This document shows, in pieces, positions 52,120 through 62,685 of a stretch of DNA of 64,000 nt. The stretch is from assembly GCF_013623905.1 (NCBI RefSeq), contig NZ_JABKDD010000001.1, positions 62,001 to 126,000 on the forward strand. The letters are read 5' to 3'. Under the pieces are notes generated by a model. It worked only from the letters and a program-made list of their open reading frames with translations, ran no database searches and had not been told where the DNA came from. Source of the DNA: Brevibacterium sediminis. Its GTDB lineage: Bacteria; Actinomycetota; Actinomycetes; Actinomycetales; Brevibacteriaceae. Made by a program: the position numbers and the translations under genes. Position 1 is the stretch's first letter. Each line of letters begins with the position of its first letter.

Positions 52120-52184
52120 TTCTGTCTCCTCAGATGGTTCGGATGGATGTCGGTGGGTGGGGTGCTGGGGTCGTCGTGCACGAT

Positions 52185-53591
52185 TCAGTCTCGCCTGACG
52201 CGAGCAGTCGTCGACAGGAATTCGAGGCAGTCGACGGCGGTGCCGGTTTCACCGATGAGCCCGCCTTTCGTGACGATCGGCAGTCCGTCAGCGCTTCCGC
52301 CGACGAGGCGACCGCCCACGGCCAGAGGCACGATCTCCTTGTCGATCTCCATCCCCATCGCACCGAGCTCGCGCATCACCGTGGCAGTGACGTCCCCGCC
52401 GGTGGTGTAGAGGCCGGAGACCGGGATGGCGGACATGACCGCCGAGGCGATCAGTGCCAGGCGCCGTGTCGTCTCTTCGGATTCAGCGTCGGTGAGTTCG
52501 CGCAGGTCGCTGGTCTCGAGGACGGTGGCGATGATGATCGCCCGCGCCGAGGCGGTCCGATCGATGAGGGCGAGTGCGGCCTCCACATCGGGCAGTCCCG
52601 CGTCGTCCAAAGGCGCGCGCAGGACCGTGATCGTGGGGTCCTCGGCCACTGCTGCAAGCTGTGCACGGGTGACCTCAGTGGCCGATCCCGAAATGCCGAG
52701 CAGAATGCCGTCGGCGCGAGTCGGCAGCCGAGACTGAGCCAGGGCGAGGCTGCCGGGCCCGGGGTCGATGGTCACCCAGTCCAACCGCTCACCGTCGGCC
52801 AGACCTGCCCGGTCGCGGATGTCGGGGGAAGCCGCCTCGGCGAGCTCGTGGCTGATCTCAGCCATGACGGACCCGACGAGGTCGATGTGGTCGGTGGTCA
52901 GGGCATCGGCGATGAGCACGTCCGTTCCTTCGCCGATGGCGTCGAGTACGGCGGTGCGTACGGCATCCCGACCGGCCAGCACCGTGGCGATATCGATGAG
53001 GCGGCTGTTGAGATCCGTGCCGGCGGCAAGGATGTCCTCGATGACGGAGGTGCGCATGGGGGAGCGGACGTCATGGGCGAGCTCGGTGTGTTCGAGCAGT
53101 CGGCCGCCCAGCAGCTGTCGCCCCTGCACGGTGGTTCTGCCTGCGGCAGGGAACGCCGGCACGCACAGGCCCAGTACGCGGTGGCGTGGCCCGTCGGTCG
53201 CGGCGAGAGATCGTCTGCGGGCCGAGATGGCGGCGGCCGCGGCGGGTCCGACGTTGCCGCGCAGGGTGGTGTCGATTCGGCATGCTACGAGGTCGACAGC
53301 CCCGGCGGTTTCGATGAGCTCGGTGTAGAGCTCACTTGCCTGCCGTGCGGGCAGGTGCCGGGAGTCGGTGTTGACGACCACCGCGTCGAAGTCATCGAGC
53401 AGTCCGCTGATGTCGAGGTTGCCGGCCGGCCTGGTATCGGTGACGGTGATCGTCCGCAGCCCCGCCTCGGCGAACAGGGCTCCGCACGCATTTCCGCCGG
53501 TGAGGTCGTCGGCGACGATGAGGATGCGCGGACTCGCCTGGGCCGAGGCGGCTGCGGTCGTTTCGGAGTCGGACATTCGGGAGGCGCTCAT
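52185..53591 (-). CDS. dtnK: four-carbon acid sugar kinase (DUF1537, DtnK/DenK type)
   Basis: A 468-residue kinase that phosphorylates D-threonate or D-erythronate at the 4-position in known systems. The N-terminal substrate domain has ILIVADDLTGGNACGALFAEAGL, with DSRHL and CRIDTTLRGNVG further on. The C-terminal nucleotide domain ends with SGLYTTGGDVTATV and GGRLVGGSADGLPIVTKGG. I chose the ATG at 53591, which overlaps the permease stop (ATGA); an ATG at 53576 is possible. D-threonate versus D-erythronate cannot be decided from sequence alone. Confidence 0.85.
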   Translation of the reverse strand: MSASRMSDSETTAAASAQASPRILIVADDLTGGNACGALFAEAGLRTITVTDTRPAGNLDISGLLDDFDAVVVNTDSRHLPARQASELYTELIETAGAVDLVACRIDTTLRGNVGPAAAAAISARRRSLAATDGPRHRVLGLCVPAFPAAGRTTVQGRQLLGGRLLEHTELAHDVRSPMRTSVIEDILAAGTDLNSRLIDIATVLAGRDAVRTAVLDAIGEGTDVLIADALTTDHIDLVGSVMAEISHELAEAASPDIRDRAGLADGERLDWVTIDPGPGSLALAQSRLPTRADGILLGISGSATEVTRAQLAAVAEDPTITVLRAPLDDAGLPDVEAALALIDRTASARAIIIATVLETSDLRELTDAESEETTRRLALIASAVMSAIPVSGLYTTGGDVTATVMRELGAMGMEIDKEIVPLAVGGRLVGGSADGLPIVTKGGLIGETGTAVDCLEFLSTTARVRRD

Positions 53592-55033
53592 ACGACCAAG
53601 TCGAGCACGAACAGCAGCGGAAGGGAACAGATCCACACGGCGGTGGTGATTCCCGACCAGCCCTTGATGGCATTGATTCCGTCGAGGCCGGTGAACCGGG
53701 TGACGACCCAGAAGTAGGAGTCGTTGAAGTAGGAGAAGACCATCGAACCGGCGGTGCAGGCCATCACGGCCACCAGCGGGTCGAGTCCCAGCGGGGCGAT
53801 GAGCGGAGCCGTCACCGAGGCGGCGGTGATCATCGCGACCGTGCCCGATCCCTGAGCCAGACGCACGAGCGAGGCGATGAGGAACGGGACGAGGAGGGCC
53901 GGCAGGCTGATCGAGGCGATCGCCTCGGCGAGGGCATCACCGACGCCCGACTCGCGCAGCACCAGTCCGAAGCTTCCCCCGGCGCCGGTGATGAGCAGGA
54001 TGAGTCCGGCTGAGGCGGCGCCGTCGGCCAGCCAACTCTGCACCTGGTTGCGTGGGGTGACGCGGGGCAGCAACGTGTAGACGGCGAGGACGAGGCCGAT
54101 GATCAGAGCGACGACGGGGTTACCGAGGAAGGCCAGAGGTGCGACCCAGGCGGAGGGCTCGTAGGCGTCTCCGGCAAGTTCGCCCTGAGCGTTCTTGTCG
54201 ATCGCGGTGCTCACGGTGTTGGCGACGATGAGCAGGAGCGGGACGATGAGCGGAAGGAAACCGAGGAAGGCGCCCGGCTTTTTCGACGAATCGGGAGCGG
54301 AATCGGGTCCCGTCGCGTCTCCGCCTTCGGCGGTGAGGACGGTGCCTCCGGCGGAACCTGATGCGGTTTCGGCGACCGCCTCGGCGTAGACATCATGCTT
54401 GACCTGGGCGTTGAGGACGGGTTCGAGCTTCGGTCCGATCCAGCGAGCGTAGACGACGACTACGGGCAGAAGGACGACGGTGAACACGAGACCGGCGAGG
54501 ATGACTGCACCGATATCGGCGCCGAGGATGCCGGTGGCTGCCAGCGGACCGGGCGTCGGCGGCACCATATGGTGGGTCAGCGTCATTCCGCAGCCGAGAG
54601 CCAGGGCGAGGGTGACATAGCCGCCCTTCTTCACGCGGGCGATCGAGCGGGCCAGCGGGTTCATGATGACGTATCCGGAGTCGCAGAAGACGGGGATGGA
54701 GACGAGGGAGCCGACGGTGCCCATTGCCCAGGGCTCACGGCCTTTGCCGAAGGCGCGCAGGAAGGCGCGGGCAAGGGAGTCGGCGGCACCGGAGACTTCG
54801 AGGATCTTGCCGATGCCGACACCGAGTCCGATGACGATGCCGATGCTGGCCAGGGTGTCGCCGAAGCCCGTGGTGATGGAGTCGACGATCGAGAGCAGGT
54901 CCTGGCCGGCGACGATGCCGGTGACGATCGCTGCCAGGAGCAGGGCGATGAAGGCGTCGAGCCGGGTCGCGAGCACGATGACGACGATCGTCGCGATTCC
55001 GGCGACCAGCGCCAGGATGAGTTGCAGGTCCAT
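53588..55033 (-). CDS. GntP-family sugar-acid permease
   Basis: A 481-residue transporter of the gluconate:H+ symporter family with about 12-14 helices. GntP-like segments are VIVLATRLDAFIALLLAAI, GFGDTLASIGIVIGLGVGIGKIL, the HHMVPPTPGPLAA loop near residue 155 and NDSYFWVVTRFTGL near the C-terminus. A hydrophilic insert lies around 220-250. GGAGGACC precedes the ATG. First gene of the four-carbon acid operon, so it probably imports D-threonate or D-erythronate. Confidence 0.88.
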   Translation of the reverse strand: MDLQLILALVAGIATIVVIVLATRLDAFIALLLAAIVTGIVAGQDLLSIVDSITTGFGDTLASIGIVIGLGVGIGKILEVSGAADSLARAFLRAFGKGREPWAMGTVGSLVSIPVFCDSGYVIMNPLARSIARVKKGGYVTLALALGCGMTLTHHMVPPTPGPLAATGILGADIGAVILAGLVFTVVLLPVVVVYARWIGPKLEPVLNAQVKHDVYAEAVAETASGSAGGTVLTAEGGDATGPDSAPDSSKKPGAFLGFLPLIVPLLLIVANTVSTAIDKNAQGELAGDAYEPSAWVAPLAFLGNPVVALIIGLVLAVYTLLPRVTPRNQVQSWLADGAASAGLILLITGAGGSFGLVLRESGVGDALAEAIASISLPALLVPFLIASLVRLAQGSGTVAMITAASVTAPLIAPLGLDPLVAVMACTAGSMVFSYFNDSYFWVVTRFTGLDGINAIKGWSGITTAVWICSLPLLFVLDLVV

Positions 55034-55155
55034 ATGGTCCTCCGCAGTGAGGCCGGCTCAGGGAGCCAGGGCGTGTGGTTCTCATTGGCTTCGACCTGAT
55101 GTGCGATGCCCGTTGGGCAGTCGACGATCAGCATCGAAGTTGAACAGTATGAGCA

Positions 55156-55185
55156 AGTATGTGTCATAACTGCGCATTTATGCAA
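55156..55185 (-). promoter_or_regulatory. candidate promoter of the gntP operon
   Basis: In the 309-base gap between gntP and the MerR gene, the minus strand has TTGCAT (55180-55185), an 18-base spacer and CATACT (55156-55161). The surrounding AT-rich stretch with TATGAC/GTCATA-like repeats may hold the DeoR operator. The rest of the gap shows no gene. Confidence 0.35.
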
Positions 55186-55342
55186 TGTTGAATCTCGGTG
55201 CGTTCGTCTCGGCTCGGTGAATGCGCTGAGGGGTACGGTCCGGATAGGCTTCGTCACGAGGGCGCGGGACTGCGTCGCGGCGCTCTGGCATCGAACCGTT
55301 CGGGCTCCGCGCAGTCGGGTAGTCGGGAGGAGACCGTCGCCG

Positions 55343-56179
55343 ATGGCATGGAGTACTCGTGATTTGGCGGATCTGGCCGGTACGACGGTCAAGACGGTGA
55401 GGCACTATCACGATCGCGGGCTGCTGGCCGAGCCGGAACGCGCCGCGAACGGCTACAAGCAGTACCGTGCCGAGCACCTTGTGCGGCTGCTGCAGATCAG
55501 GCGGCTGAGCGAACTCGGCTTCTCGCTCAGCCAGATCCGCGACTTCGAGCCCGGTCTCATGGTCGACGCTCGGGGTCGAAGTGGTCAGGGCGACGGTGCG
55601 GTCGTTCGCGACGGCGGGCGGGCCGAAGAGGTGGGAGAGATGCACTCGGCGTTGAGGGCGCTGGATGCGGAGCTGGCAGCTGACATCTCTCGTCGGCAGC
55701 AGATGCGCGAGGGCATCGCGGCCATTCTCGATCACGGCACTGCCATGGATCTGCCGAGCGGGTTCGGAGAGGTGCGCGGCACCCTCACAGAAGCGGATCG
55801 AGGACTGCTCCTCGTCTATTCCCAGGTCCTTGACGCGAAGTCGGTGGCGTCACTGCGCGCGATGCTCGCCGAAGTGAAATCGACCGAGGCATCGCGGGAG
55901 TTTCAATCGATCTCCCCGAATGCCTCTGCAGAAGTGAGAGACAACCTGGCTCGACGATATGCTCCGCAGGTCAAGGCCATCGGCGAGAAGTACGGTTGGG
56001 CGGATCTCCTCGACGACGTTCCGCGTAGGAGGCGCAGACGGTTGCAGCAGGCGATCGGTGAGGCCATGGTGCAGCTCTACAATCGCGCCCAGATCGACGT
56101 GCTGGTGCGGGTCGAGGAGATCAATGGGACGGCGGGTGAGGATCGAGCACCGGCCGAATCCGAAGAAACTTCTGACTGA
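55343..56179 (+). CDS. MerR-family transcriptional regulator
   Basis: A 278-residue regulator. The MerR DNA-binding domain is residues 3-70 (TRDLADLAGTTVKTVRHYHDRGLL, YRAEHLVRLLQIRRLSELGFSLSQI), followed by a long C-terminal region with no metal-binding cysteines, so the inducer is probably organic. The ATG at 55343 fits the usual MerR N-terminus; the frame is open further upstream. The downstream gap contains a classic long-spacer MerR promoter reading into the CPBP protease gene, so that is the likely target. Confidence 0.85.
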   Translation: MAWSTRDLADLAGTTVKTVRHYHDRGLLAEPERAANGYKQYRAEHLVRLLQIRRLSELGFSLSQIRDFEPGLMVDARGRSGQGDGAVVRDGGRAEEVGEMHSALRALDAELAADISRRQQMREGIAAILDHGTAMDLPSGFGEVRGTLTEADRGLLLVYSQVLDAKSVASLRAMLAEVKSTEASREFQSISPNASAEVRDNLARRYAPQVKAIGEKYGWADLLDDVPRRRRRRLQQAIGEAMVQLYNRAQIDVLVRVEEINGTAGEDRAPAESEETSD

Positions 56180-56183
56180 ACCC

Positions 56184-56214
56184 TTGACCCTGCCCTTAGG
56201 GCACAGTTTTTGCT
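56184..56214 (+). promoter_or_regulatory. MerR-type promoter with dyad in a 19-base spacer
   Basis: TTGACC (56184-56189) is followed by a 19-base spacer that contains the near-palindrome TGCCCTTAGGGCA (56191-56203), then TTTGCT (56209-56214). The overlong spacer with a central dyad is the hallmark of MerR-activated promoters. It starts five bases past the MerR stop and drives the CPBP gene. Confidence 0.65.
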
Positions 56215-56256
56215 GAGGGTGTCAAGCAGTTCGGAGCTCTACGGAAGGACCGAGTC

Positions 56257-56970
56257 ATGCAACTCCAGATCGACACTTCAGTTCAATCGCCCAACCGGGC
56301 CGACCGCCCCGGCTGGTCGGAGATGATCGTCGGCCTCATCGCCTATGTGCTCGGATTCGGTGCGGTCTTCCTCATCCTCAAGATGATTCCGGATGGTCTC
56401 TCCGAGCTGGGCGGCGTCATTCAGCTTGCGCTGTCCGGGGTCATGGGACTGGCCGCATTCGCCGCCGCCTATGTGATCAAGCGCCGCGGACTCGCCGCCT
56501 TCGGGCTGCGCAAGGCATCCTGGAAGTCGCTTCTCCTCGGCGCCGGACTCGGCGTGGTCTGCTGGATCCTCGGCGCGATCGTCTCGCTGATCGCCTATTC
56601 GGTCAACGGCGGAATTGAGAACGTGCAGGGCGACTATCAAGCTGCTGCCGCCGGGGGAGTGCTCGCGGTCATCGGCACCGTGATCATGGGCTCGATACTG
56701 ACGCCGCTCGGGGAGGAGTTCTTCTTCCGTGGTGTGCTCACATCGGGGCTGCTGCGTTTCGGGCCGTGGGTCGGAATCATCGTCAGCGCGGCGATCTTCG
56801 CCCTCGCTCACGGAATCAACCCCGTCCTTCCCGTTGCGTTCATCGTCGGAATCATCAATGGGATTCTGTTCCACCGGACCGGATCGGTCTGGCCGGGAGT
56901 CGTCTCTCATGGCTTCAACAATGCCTGCGCGGCGTTCGTTCCCGTTGTTCTTGCCGCTTTCCTGGGCTGA
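56257..56970 (+). CDS. CPBP-family intramembrane metalloprotease
   Basis: A 237-residue protein with about seven to eight helices. The CPBP (Abi) motifs are present: EEFFFRG with Glu153, Glu154 and Arg158, the histidine in FALAHGIN, and HGFNNA near the C-terminus. Relatives process CAAX-like peptides, anti-sigma factors or bacteriocin-related proteins; the target is unknown. GGAAGGACC lies before the ATG. Its promoter looks MerR-activated, which suggests that a small molecule induces it. Confidence 0.87.
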   Translation: MQLQIDTSVQSPNRADRPGWSEMIVGLIAYVLGFGAVFLILKMIPDGLSELGGVIQLALSGVMGLAAFAAAYVIKRRGLAAFGLRKASWKSLLLGAGLGVVCWILGAIVSLIAYSVNGGIENVQGDYQAAAAGGVLAVIGTVIMGSILTPLGEEFFFRGVLTSGLLRFGPWVGIIVSAAIFALAHGINPVLPVAFIVGIINGILFHRTGSVWPGVVSHGFNNACAAFVPVVLAAFLG

Positions 56971-56993
56971 AAGAGTGTCGCTACAAAGGCGGT

Positions 56994-57025
56994 GCCCCTG
57001 CCGGACTCGAGAGTCCGGCAGGGGC
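56994..57025 (+). terminator. perfect-stem terminator after the CPBP gene
   Basis: GCCCCTGCCGGACT and AGTCCGGCAGGGGC form a 14-base perfect stem with a four-base loop. It lies between two convergent genes and may serve both. Confidence 0.75.
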
Positions 57026-57093
57026 CGGGTGTCGGCGGAGGATCCTTACCGGCCTCCTTCTTATGTCGGGCTGGTGCTCTCTAGGCTGGGAGT

Positions 57094-58155
57094 TCAGGCG
57101 CGCGGATCGACGATGATCTTCACGTGTTGCTCGTTGTTGTTGATGAGTTCGTCGAAGCCGCCCGAGATGAGCTCATCAAGGCCGATGCGTGCGGTGATGA
57201 ATGCCGAAAGATCGATGGTTCCGTCGGCTGCGAGTCGGATCGTCTCGGGGTGGTCACCGGAGTAGCCGATCGTTCCTCTGAGATCGATCTCTTTGAGGAC
57301 CAGCTTCGGCATATCCACTTCGGGCTTATGTCCCCAAATGGAGACGTTGACGATGACGCCTCCGGGGCGAGTGGCGTCGATGAGCATGTCCAGAACCGCG
57401 GGAACGGACGAGCATTCGAATCCCACGTCGGCTCCTCGTCCATCCGTGCGCTCGCGAACTGCTTCTGCGACATCGGATTCTCGCGGATCGAGAACTTCAT
57501 CGGCAACGCCAGTCGACAGTGCCATCTCCTTCCGCGCCTCAGAGAGTTCGGAAACGTAGACGGTCAGCCCCTTGGCTTTGAGGACGGCGGCGGTGAGGAG
57601 GCCGATCGGACCCGCGCCGCCGACGACGGCGATCTGGCCAGCTCCAGCATCAGATCGCACAACTGCGTGGTGTGCGACTGACAACGGTTCGATCAGTGCA
57701 GCTTGATCGAGTGGAATGTCGCCGATGGGGTGCACCCAGCGACGCTGGACGACGATCTTCTCCGATAGCCCGCCACCGCGGCCGCCGAGACCGATGAAGT
57801 TCATGTTCTCGGACAGTTGATAGCTCTGGCCGGGGCCGGTGTCGACGTCGTCGGCGATGATGTAGGGCTCGACGACGACGTTCTGGCCGACCTCCAGATC
57901 GCTGACTCCGTCACCGAGTTCGGTGATCGTGCCGGAGAACTCATGTCCCATAGTCACCGGCGCGGATTCGCCAGAGATCGGGTGGGGGTGGCCCGCCGGT
58001 GGGACGAAGATCGGCCCCTCGAGGTATTCGTGGAGATCAGTTCCGCAGATCCCGCACCATGCCACGTCGATGGTGACTGTGCCCGGTAGCAGTTCGGGCT
58101 CTGGAATATCGTCGATCCGGATGTCTTTGCGTGCGTGGAACCGTGCTGCTCTCAT
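57094..58155 (-). CDS. zinc-dependent alcohol dehydrogenase, 2,3-butanediol dehydrogenase type
   Basis: A 353-residue MDR enzyme. The catalytic zinc site is Cys in WCGICGTDLHEY with GHEFSG, and the cofactor motif is VVGGAGPIGLLTAAVLKA near 180. The insert with HPISGESAPVTMGHE and the LDPRESDV region resemble (R,R)-butanediol dehydrogenases; the structural-zinc cysteine cluster found in classical ADHs is missing, as in that branch. GAAAGGACTC lies before the ATG at 58155; the frame continues upstream without support. Divergent from the copper ATPase. Confidence 0.83.
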   Translation of the reverse strand: MRAARFHARKDIRIDDIPEPELLPGTVTIDVAWCGICGTDLHEYLEGPIFVPPAGHPHPISGESAPVTMGHEFSGTITELGDGVSDLEVGQNVVVEPYIIADDVDTGPGQSYQLSENMNFIGLGGRGGGLSEKIVVQRRWVHPIGDIPLDQAALIEPLSVAHHAVVRSDAGAGQIAVVGGAGPIGLLTAAVLKAKGLTVYVSELSEARKEMALSTGVADEVLDPRESDVAEAVRERTDGRGADVGFECSSVPAVLDMLIDATRPGGVIVNVSIWGHKPEVDMPKLVLKEIDLRGTIGYSGDHPETIRLAADGTIDLSAFITARIGLDELISGGFDELINNNEQHVKIIVDPRA

Positions 58156-58265
58156 GTTGAGTCCTTTCGTGAGGCCTGTATGAGCCGTTCGGCGTTCTTC
58201 GACGCTAGAGCGCCTGCGACATGAGAGCCAGGGTTGCATGGGATTGCACGTGAGGGGACTCACCG

Positions 58266-58292
58266 TTGATTTATACCCCTAGGGGGTATATC
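58266..58292 (+). promoter_or_regulatory. CsoR-type operator and promoter of the copper ATPase
   Basis: TATACCCCTAGGGGGTATA (58272-58290) is a near-perfect palindrome of the CsoR copper-repressor type. It sits between TTGATT (58266-58271) and overlaps the -10 TATATC (58287-58292), which ends eight bases before the ATG. Transcription probably starts at the start codon. Confidence 0.7.
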
Positions 58293-58300
58293 TTCGGGGT

Positions 58301-60418
<2,118 letters not shown>

Positions 60419-60433
60419 TGTCGGCGGAGACGA

Positions 60434-60471
60434 CTGAGGCGGGTGATGCCGTTGAGCATCACCCGCCTCAG
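60434..60471. terminator. bidirectional terminator between copB and the dioxygenase-like gene
   Basis: CTGAGGCGGGTGATGC and GCATCACCCGCCTCAG form a perfect 16-base stem with a six-base loop between two convergent genes. Confidence 0.85.
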
Positions 60472-60510
60472 CGTGTTCTGACCGGCGGAGCTCTTCGCAC
60501 CGGCGGAGTG

Positions 60511-61470
60511 TCAGCGCGCCAGCGTCTCGTCGATGGAGCTGGTTCCGGTGGCCAGAGTGACCTGCGTGCCCCACGGGTCGACGACTCGCACCGAACGTCC
60601 GTCATCGGCGAAATCGAGGCTGTGCGCACGCAGACGCGCGACCAGTGCATCCAGATCCTCGCGCCCGGGAACGGTGATCGCCACATCCCCGAGGCCGAGG
60701 CTGGCCGCCCGGGGGCCGGCACCGCGGCTGTTCCAGGTGTTCATGGCCACGTGGTGGTGGTAGCCGCCGGCCGCTGCGAAGAGGACTCCGGGCATCGACG
60801 ACAGTGAGGGTTCGAAGCCGAGGGCGTCGACGTAGAACTCGCGGGCCTGCGGGATATTGCCGACCTGCAGGTGGACGTGGCCGACGATGCCGGGTTCGGC
60901 GGCAGTGTTCGCGAGGACGTCCTGGTTGAGGTGGCGTTCGAGGAAGCGGTTCGGATCGAGGTAGAGCGTATCCATCTGGACCTCACCGTCGAGTGAGTGA
61001 GTCCATTCCGAGCGGGCTCGGTCGATGTAGAGCTCGATGCCGTTGCCTTCGGGGTCGGTGAAGTAGAAGGCCTGACTGACCAGGTGATCGCTGGAGCCGA
61101 CGAAGGTGCTGTTGGTGTTCTGCGCGGCGTGGGCGACCGTGGCTGCCAGGGCTTCCTTGGTGTCGAACAGGAACGCGGTGTGGAACAAGCCGGCCTGCTT
61201 GGGGTCGACGCCGGGCAGGCCCGGGGTTGCGACGAGCTTGACCAGGGGAGTGGTGCCGCGGCCGAGCACGCGGTGGACCTCACCGTCGCGGGAGGTCTCC
61301 TCGAGGGGCTCCATGGCGAGGGCGTTCGAGTAGTAGTTCGACATCTTCTCGAGATCGCCGACGCGCAGCGTCACGGCGTCCATTCCGGTGGCAGCGCTGA
61401 GTCGCTTCTCATCGACGACGGGCGTCTGCAGATCGGTGGGCTTTGGCGCCTGAATGGGAGTGGTGGGCAT
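60511..61470 (-). CDS. VOC-family ring-cleavage dioxygenase-like protein (CatE type)
   Basis: A 319-residue protein with two VOC modules (about residues 28-160 and 185-300), the layout of extradiol dioxygenases such as catechol-2,3-dioxygenase. Candidate metal ligands are His in FHTAFLF, His in GHVHLQVGN and Glu in NGIELYID. HHHVAMNTW is typical of the CatE-like group. AGGAGA lies before the ATG at 61470; the longer upstream frame is not supported. A good sigma-A promoter with a palindrome over the -35 lies upstream, suggesting MarR-type or similar control by quinones or phenols. The substrate is unproven. Confidence 0.82.
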   Translation of the reverse strand: MPTTPIQAPKPTDLQTPVVDEKRLSAATGMDAVTLRVGDLEKMSNYYSNALAMEPLEETSRDGEVHRVLGRGTTPLVKLVATPGLPGVDPKQAGLFHTAFLFDTKEALAATVAHAAQNTNSTFVGSSDHLVSQAFYFTDPEGNGIELYIDRARSEWTHSLDGEVQMDTLYLDPNRFLERHLNQDVLANTAAEPGIVGHVHLQVGNIPQAREFYVDALGFEPSLSSMPGVLFAAAGGYHHHVAMNTWNSRGAGPRAASLGLGDVAITVPGREDLDALVARLRAHSLDFADDGRSVRVVDPWGTQVTLATGTSSIDETLAR

Positions 61471-61503
61471 GCTGTTCTCCTGAGCGGATCGGCTGTTGTT
61501 GCC

Positions 61504-61532
61504 AGTGTAGGTCAATATGATTGAAGATTCAA
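61504..61532 (-). promoter_or_regulatory. promoter and palindrome of the CatE-like gene
   Basis: On the minus strand TTGAAT (61527-61532), a 17-base spacer and TACACT (61504-61509). The inverted repeat TTGAATCTTCAA (61521-61532) covers the -35 box and could be a repressor operator. Confidence 0.55.
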
Positions 61533-61639
61533 CTAACTGGGAGATGGATCTATTCCCGATCTGCACCGAGGCGCCCCGGATCCCACCGGAGCGCCCACGG
61601 TGCGACCGAGGCGATGCGGTACCAACGCGTGTCCGCCGA

Positions 61640-61645
61640 TAGGCT
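61640..61645 (+). promoter_or_regulatory. -10 element, probable leaderless start of the lipoprotein gene
   Basis: TAGGCT ends six bases before the ATG at 61652; no ribosome binding site. Confidence 0.45.
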
Positions 61646-61651
61646 GGTGCC

Positions 61652-62167
61652 ATGAGGTTCGAATCGAGGTCCGCCCCTGCTCTCGCCGTCGCTGGGCTCC
61701 TGACCGCCGCACTCATCTCTCTCAGCGGCTGCGGCTCCGATTCCGGCTCATCGTCGGAATCCGAAACGACGCCGACGGCGACTCTGGATGTCGTGGAGCA
61801 GGGCTTCGATTCCCTCGACGAGCTCTCGGATTATGTGGCGCAGTCCTTGGACGGCGTCGAGGTGAGTCTCGAATCCGAGACGAACCCCGACTTCAACCAG
61901 GAGACCGAACCCGAACGCCTTCATGTCCACTTCGCCTCGACCGAGGACAGAGTCAAAGACTTGGAAGCCACGGCGTTCATCGTCCAGGCGACGTCACGGG
62001 CAGGTTTCGACTATGACATCCTCGTGGTCACCGGAGTCGTGTCGGCAGGGGAGTGGGCGTACCTCTACGACCGGTCGACTGTCGAAGAGCTCACCGCTGA
62101 TGGTCAGATCGCTGTTGCCGATATCTGGGACTCAGCCGAACAGAGCTTCGACACCATTCACCGCTGA
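61652..62167 (+). CDS. hypothetical lipoprotein
   Basis: A 171-residue secreted protein. Residues 1-27 form a lipoprotein signal with lipobox LSGC, followed by a Ser/Asp-rich linker of about 15 residues. The mature part has no family I recognise; it is acidic with an alternating beta-like pattern (ATAFIVQATSR, YDILVVTGVV). A TAGGCT hexamer six bases before the ATG and the lack of a Shine-Dalgarno point to a leaderless message. Convergent with the RraA-like gene; only 12 bases separate the two stops. Confidence 0.75.
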   Translation: MRFESRSAPALAVAGLLTAALISLSGCGSDSGSSSESETTPTATLDVVEQGFDSLDELSDYVAQSLDGVEVSLESETNPDFNQETEPERLHVHFASTEDRVKDLEATAFIVQATSRAGFDYDILVVTGVVSAGEWAYLYDRSTVEELTADGQIAVADIWDSAEQSFDTIHR

Positions 62168-62179
62168 GTCTCTGCCGCC

Positions 62180-62647
62180 CTACTTCTCGACTGCAACGCC
62201 GTCGGCGTCGGCGAAGACCATCGCTCCCGGGCGGATCGTCGCGCCGCCGATCTCCACGGTCACGTCGATCTCACCGGCACCGTCTTTCGCGCTCTTGCGC
62301 GGGTTGCTGGCCAGAGCCTTGATGCCGAACTCCATCTCGGCCAGCGCCTCACGGTCACGGACGGCACCGTTGATGACGACGCCGTTCCAGCCGTTTCGAA
62401 CTCCTGCCTCGGCGATCATGTCACCCATGAGGGCGGTGGCGATCGATCCGTCACCGTCGATGACGAGCACGGCGCCGTCGCCGGGCTGGTTGAGGGTCTG
62501 CTTGACCAGTCCGTTGTCCTGGTAGCAGCGGATGGTGCGGGCCGGTCCGGAGAATGACGTTTTGGCTCCGAAATCGCCGAAGTTCAGAGCGATCGAATAG
62601 AGCTCGTCGCCGCGTTCGTCCCACAGGTCTGCTGTCGAAACTGTCAT
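62180..62647 (-). CDS. rraA: RraA-family protein
   Basis: A 155-residue protein of the RraA/4-hydroxy-4-methyl-2-oxoglutarate aldolase fold. The signature region GDMIAEAGVRNGWNGVVINGAVRD (the Arg-Asp pair lies near residue 98) and the C-terminal GDADGV-like FADADGVAV are present. E. coli RraA inhibits RNase E; many homologues are instead divalent-metal aldolases. The length and the N-terminal TADLWDERGDEL fit the RraA-like group. It lies 38 bases after the D-cysteine desulfhydrase-like gene and may share its transcript. Confidence 0.82.
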   Translation of the reverse strand: MTVSTADLWDERGDELYSIALNFGDFGAKTSFSGPARTIRCYQDNGLVKQTLNQPGDGAVLVIDGDGSIATALMGDMIAEAGVRNGWNGVVINGAVRDREALAEMEFGIKALASNPRKSAKDGAGEIDVTVEIGGATIRPGAMVFADADGVAVEK

Positions 62648-62685
62648 CTGGGTGCCTTCCGTCGGTGGTGGGAGCTGAGTGGTGC

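Noticed and set aside
50161..53717. Two long plus-strand frames opposite deoR, pdxA2 and dtnK
   Set aside because: Shadows of three conserved genes that overlap or abut as an operon on the minus strand.
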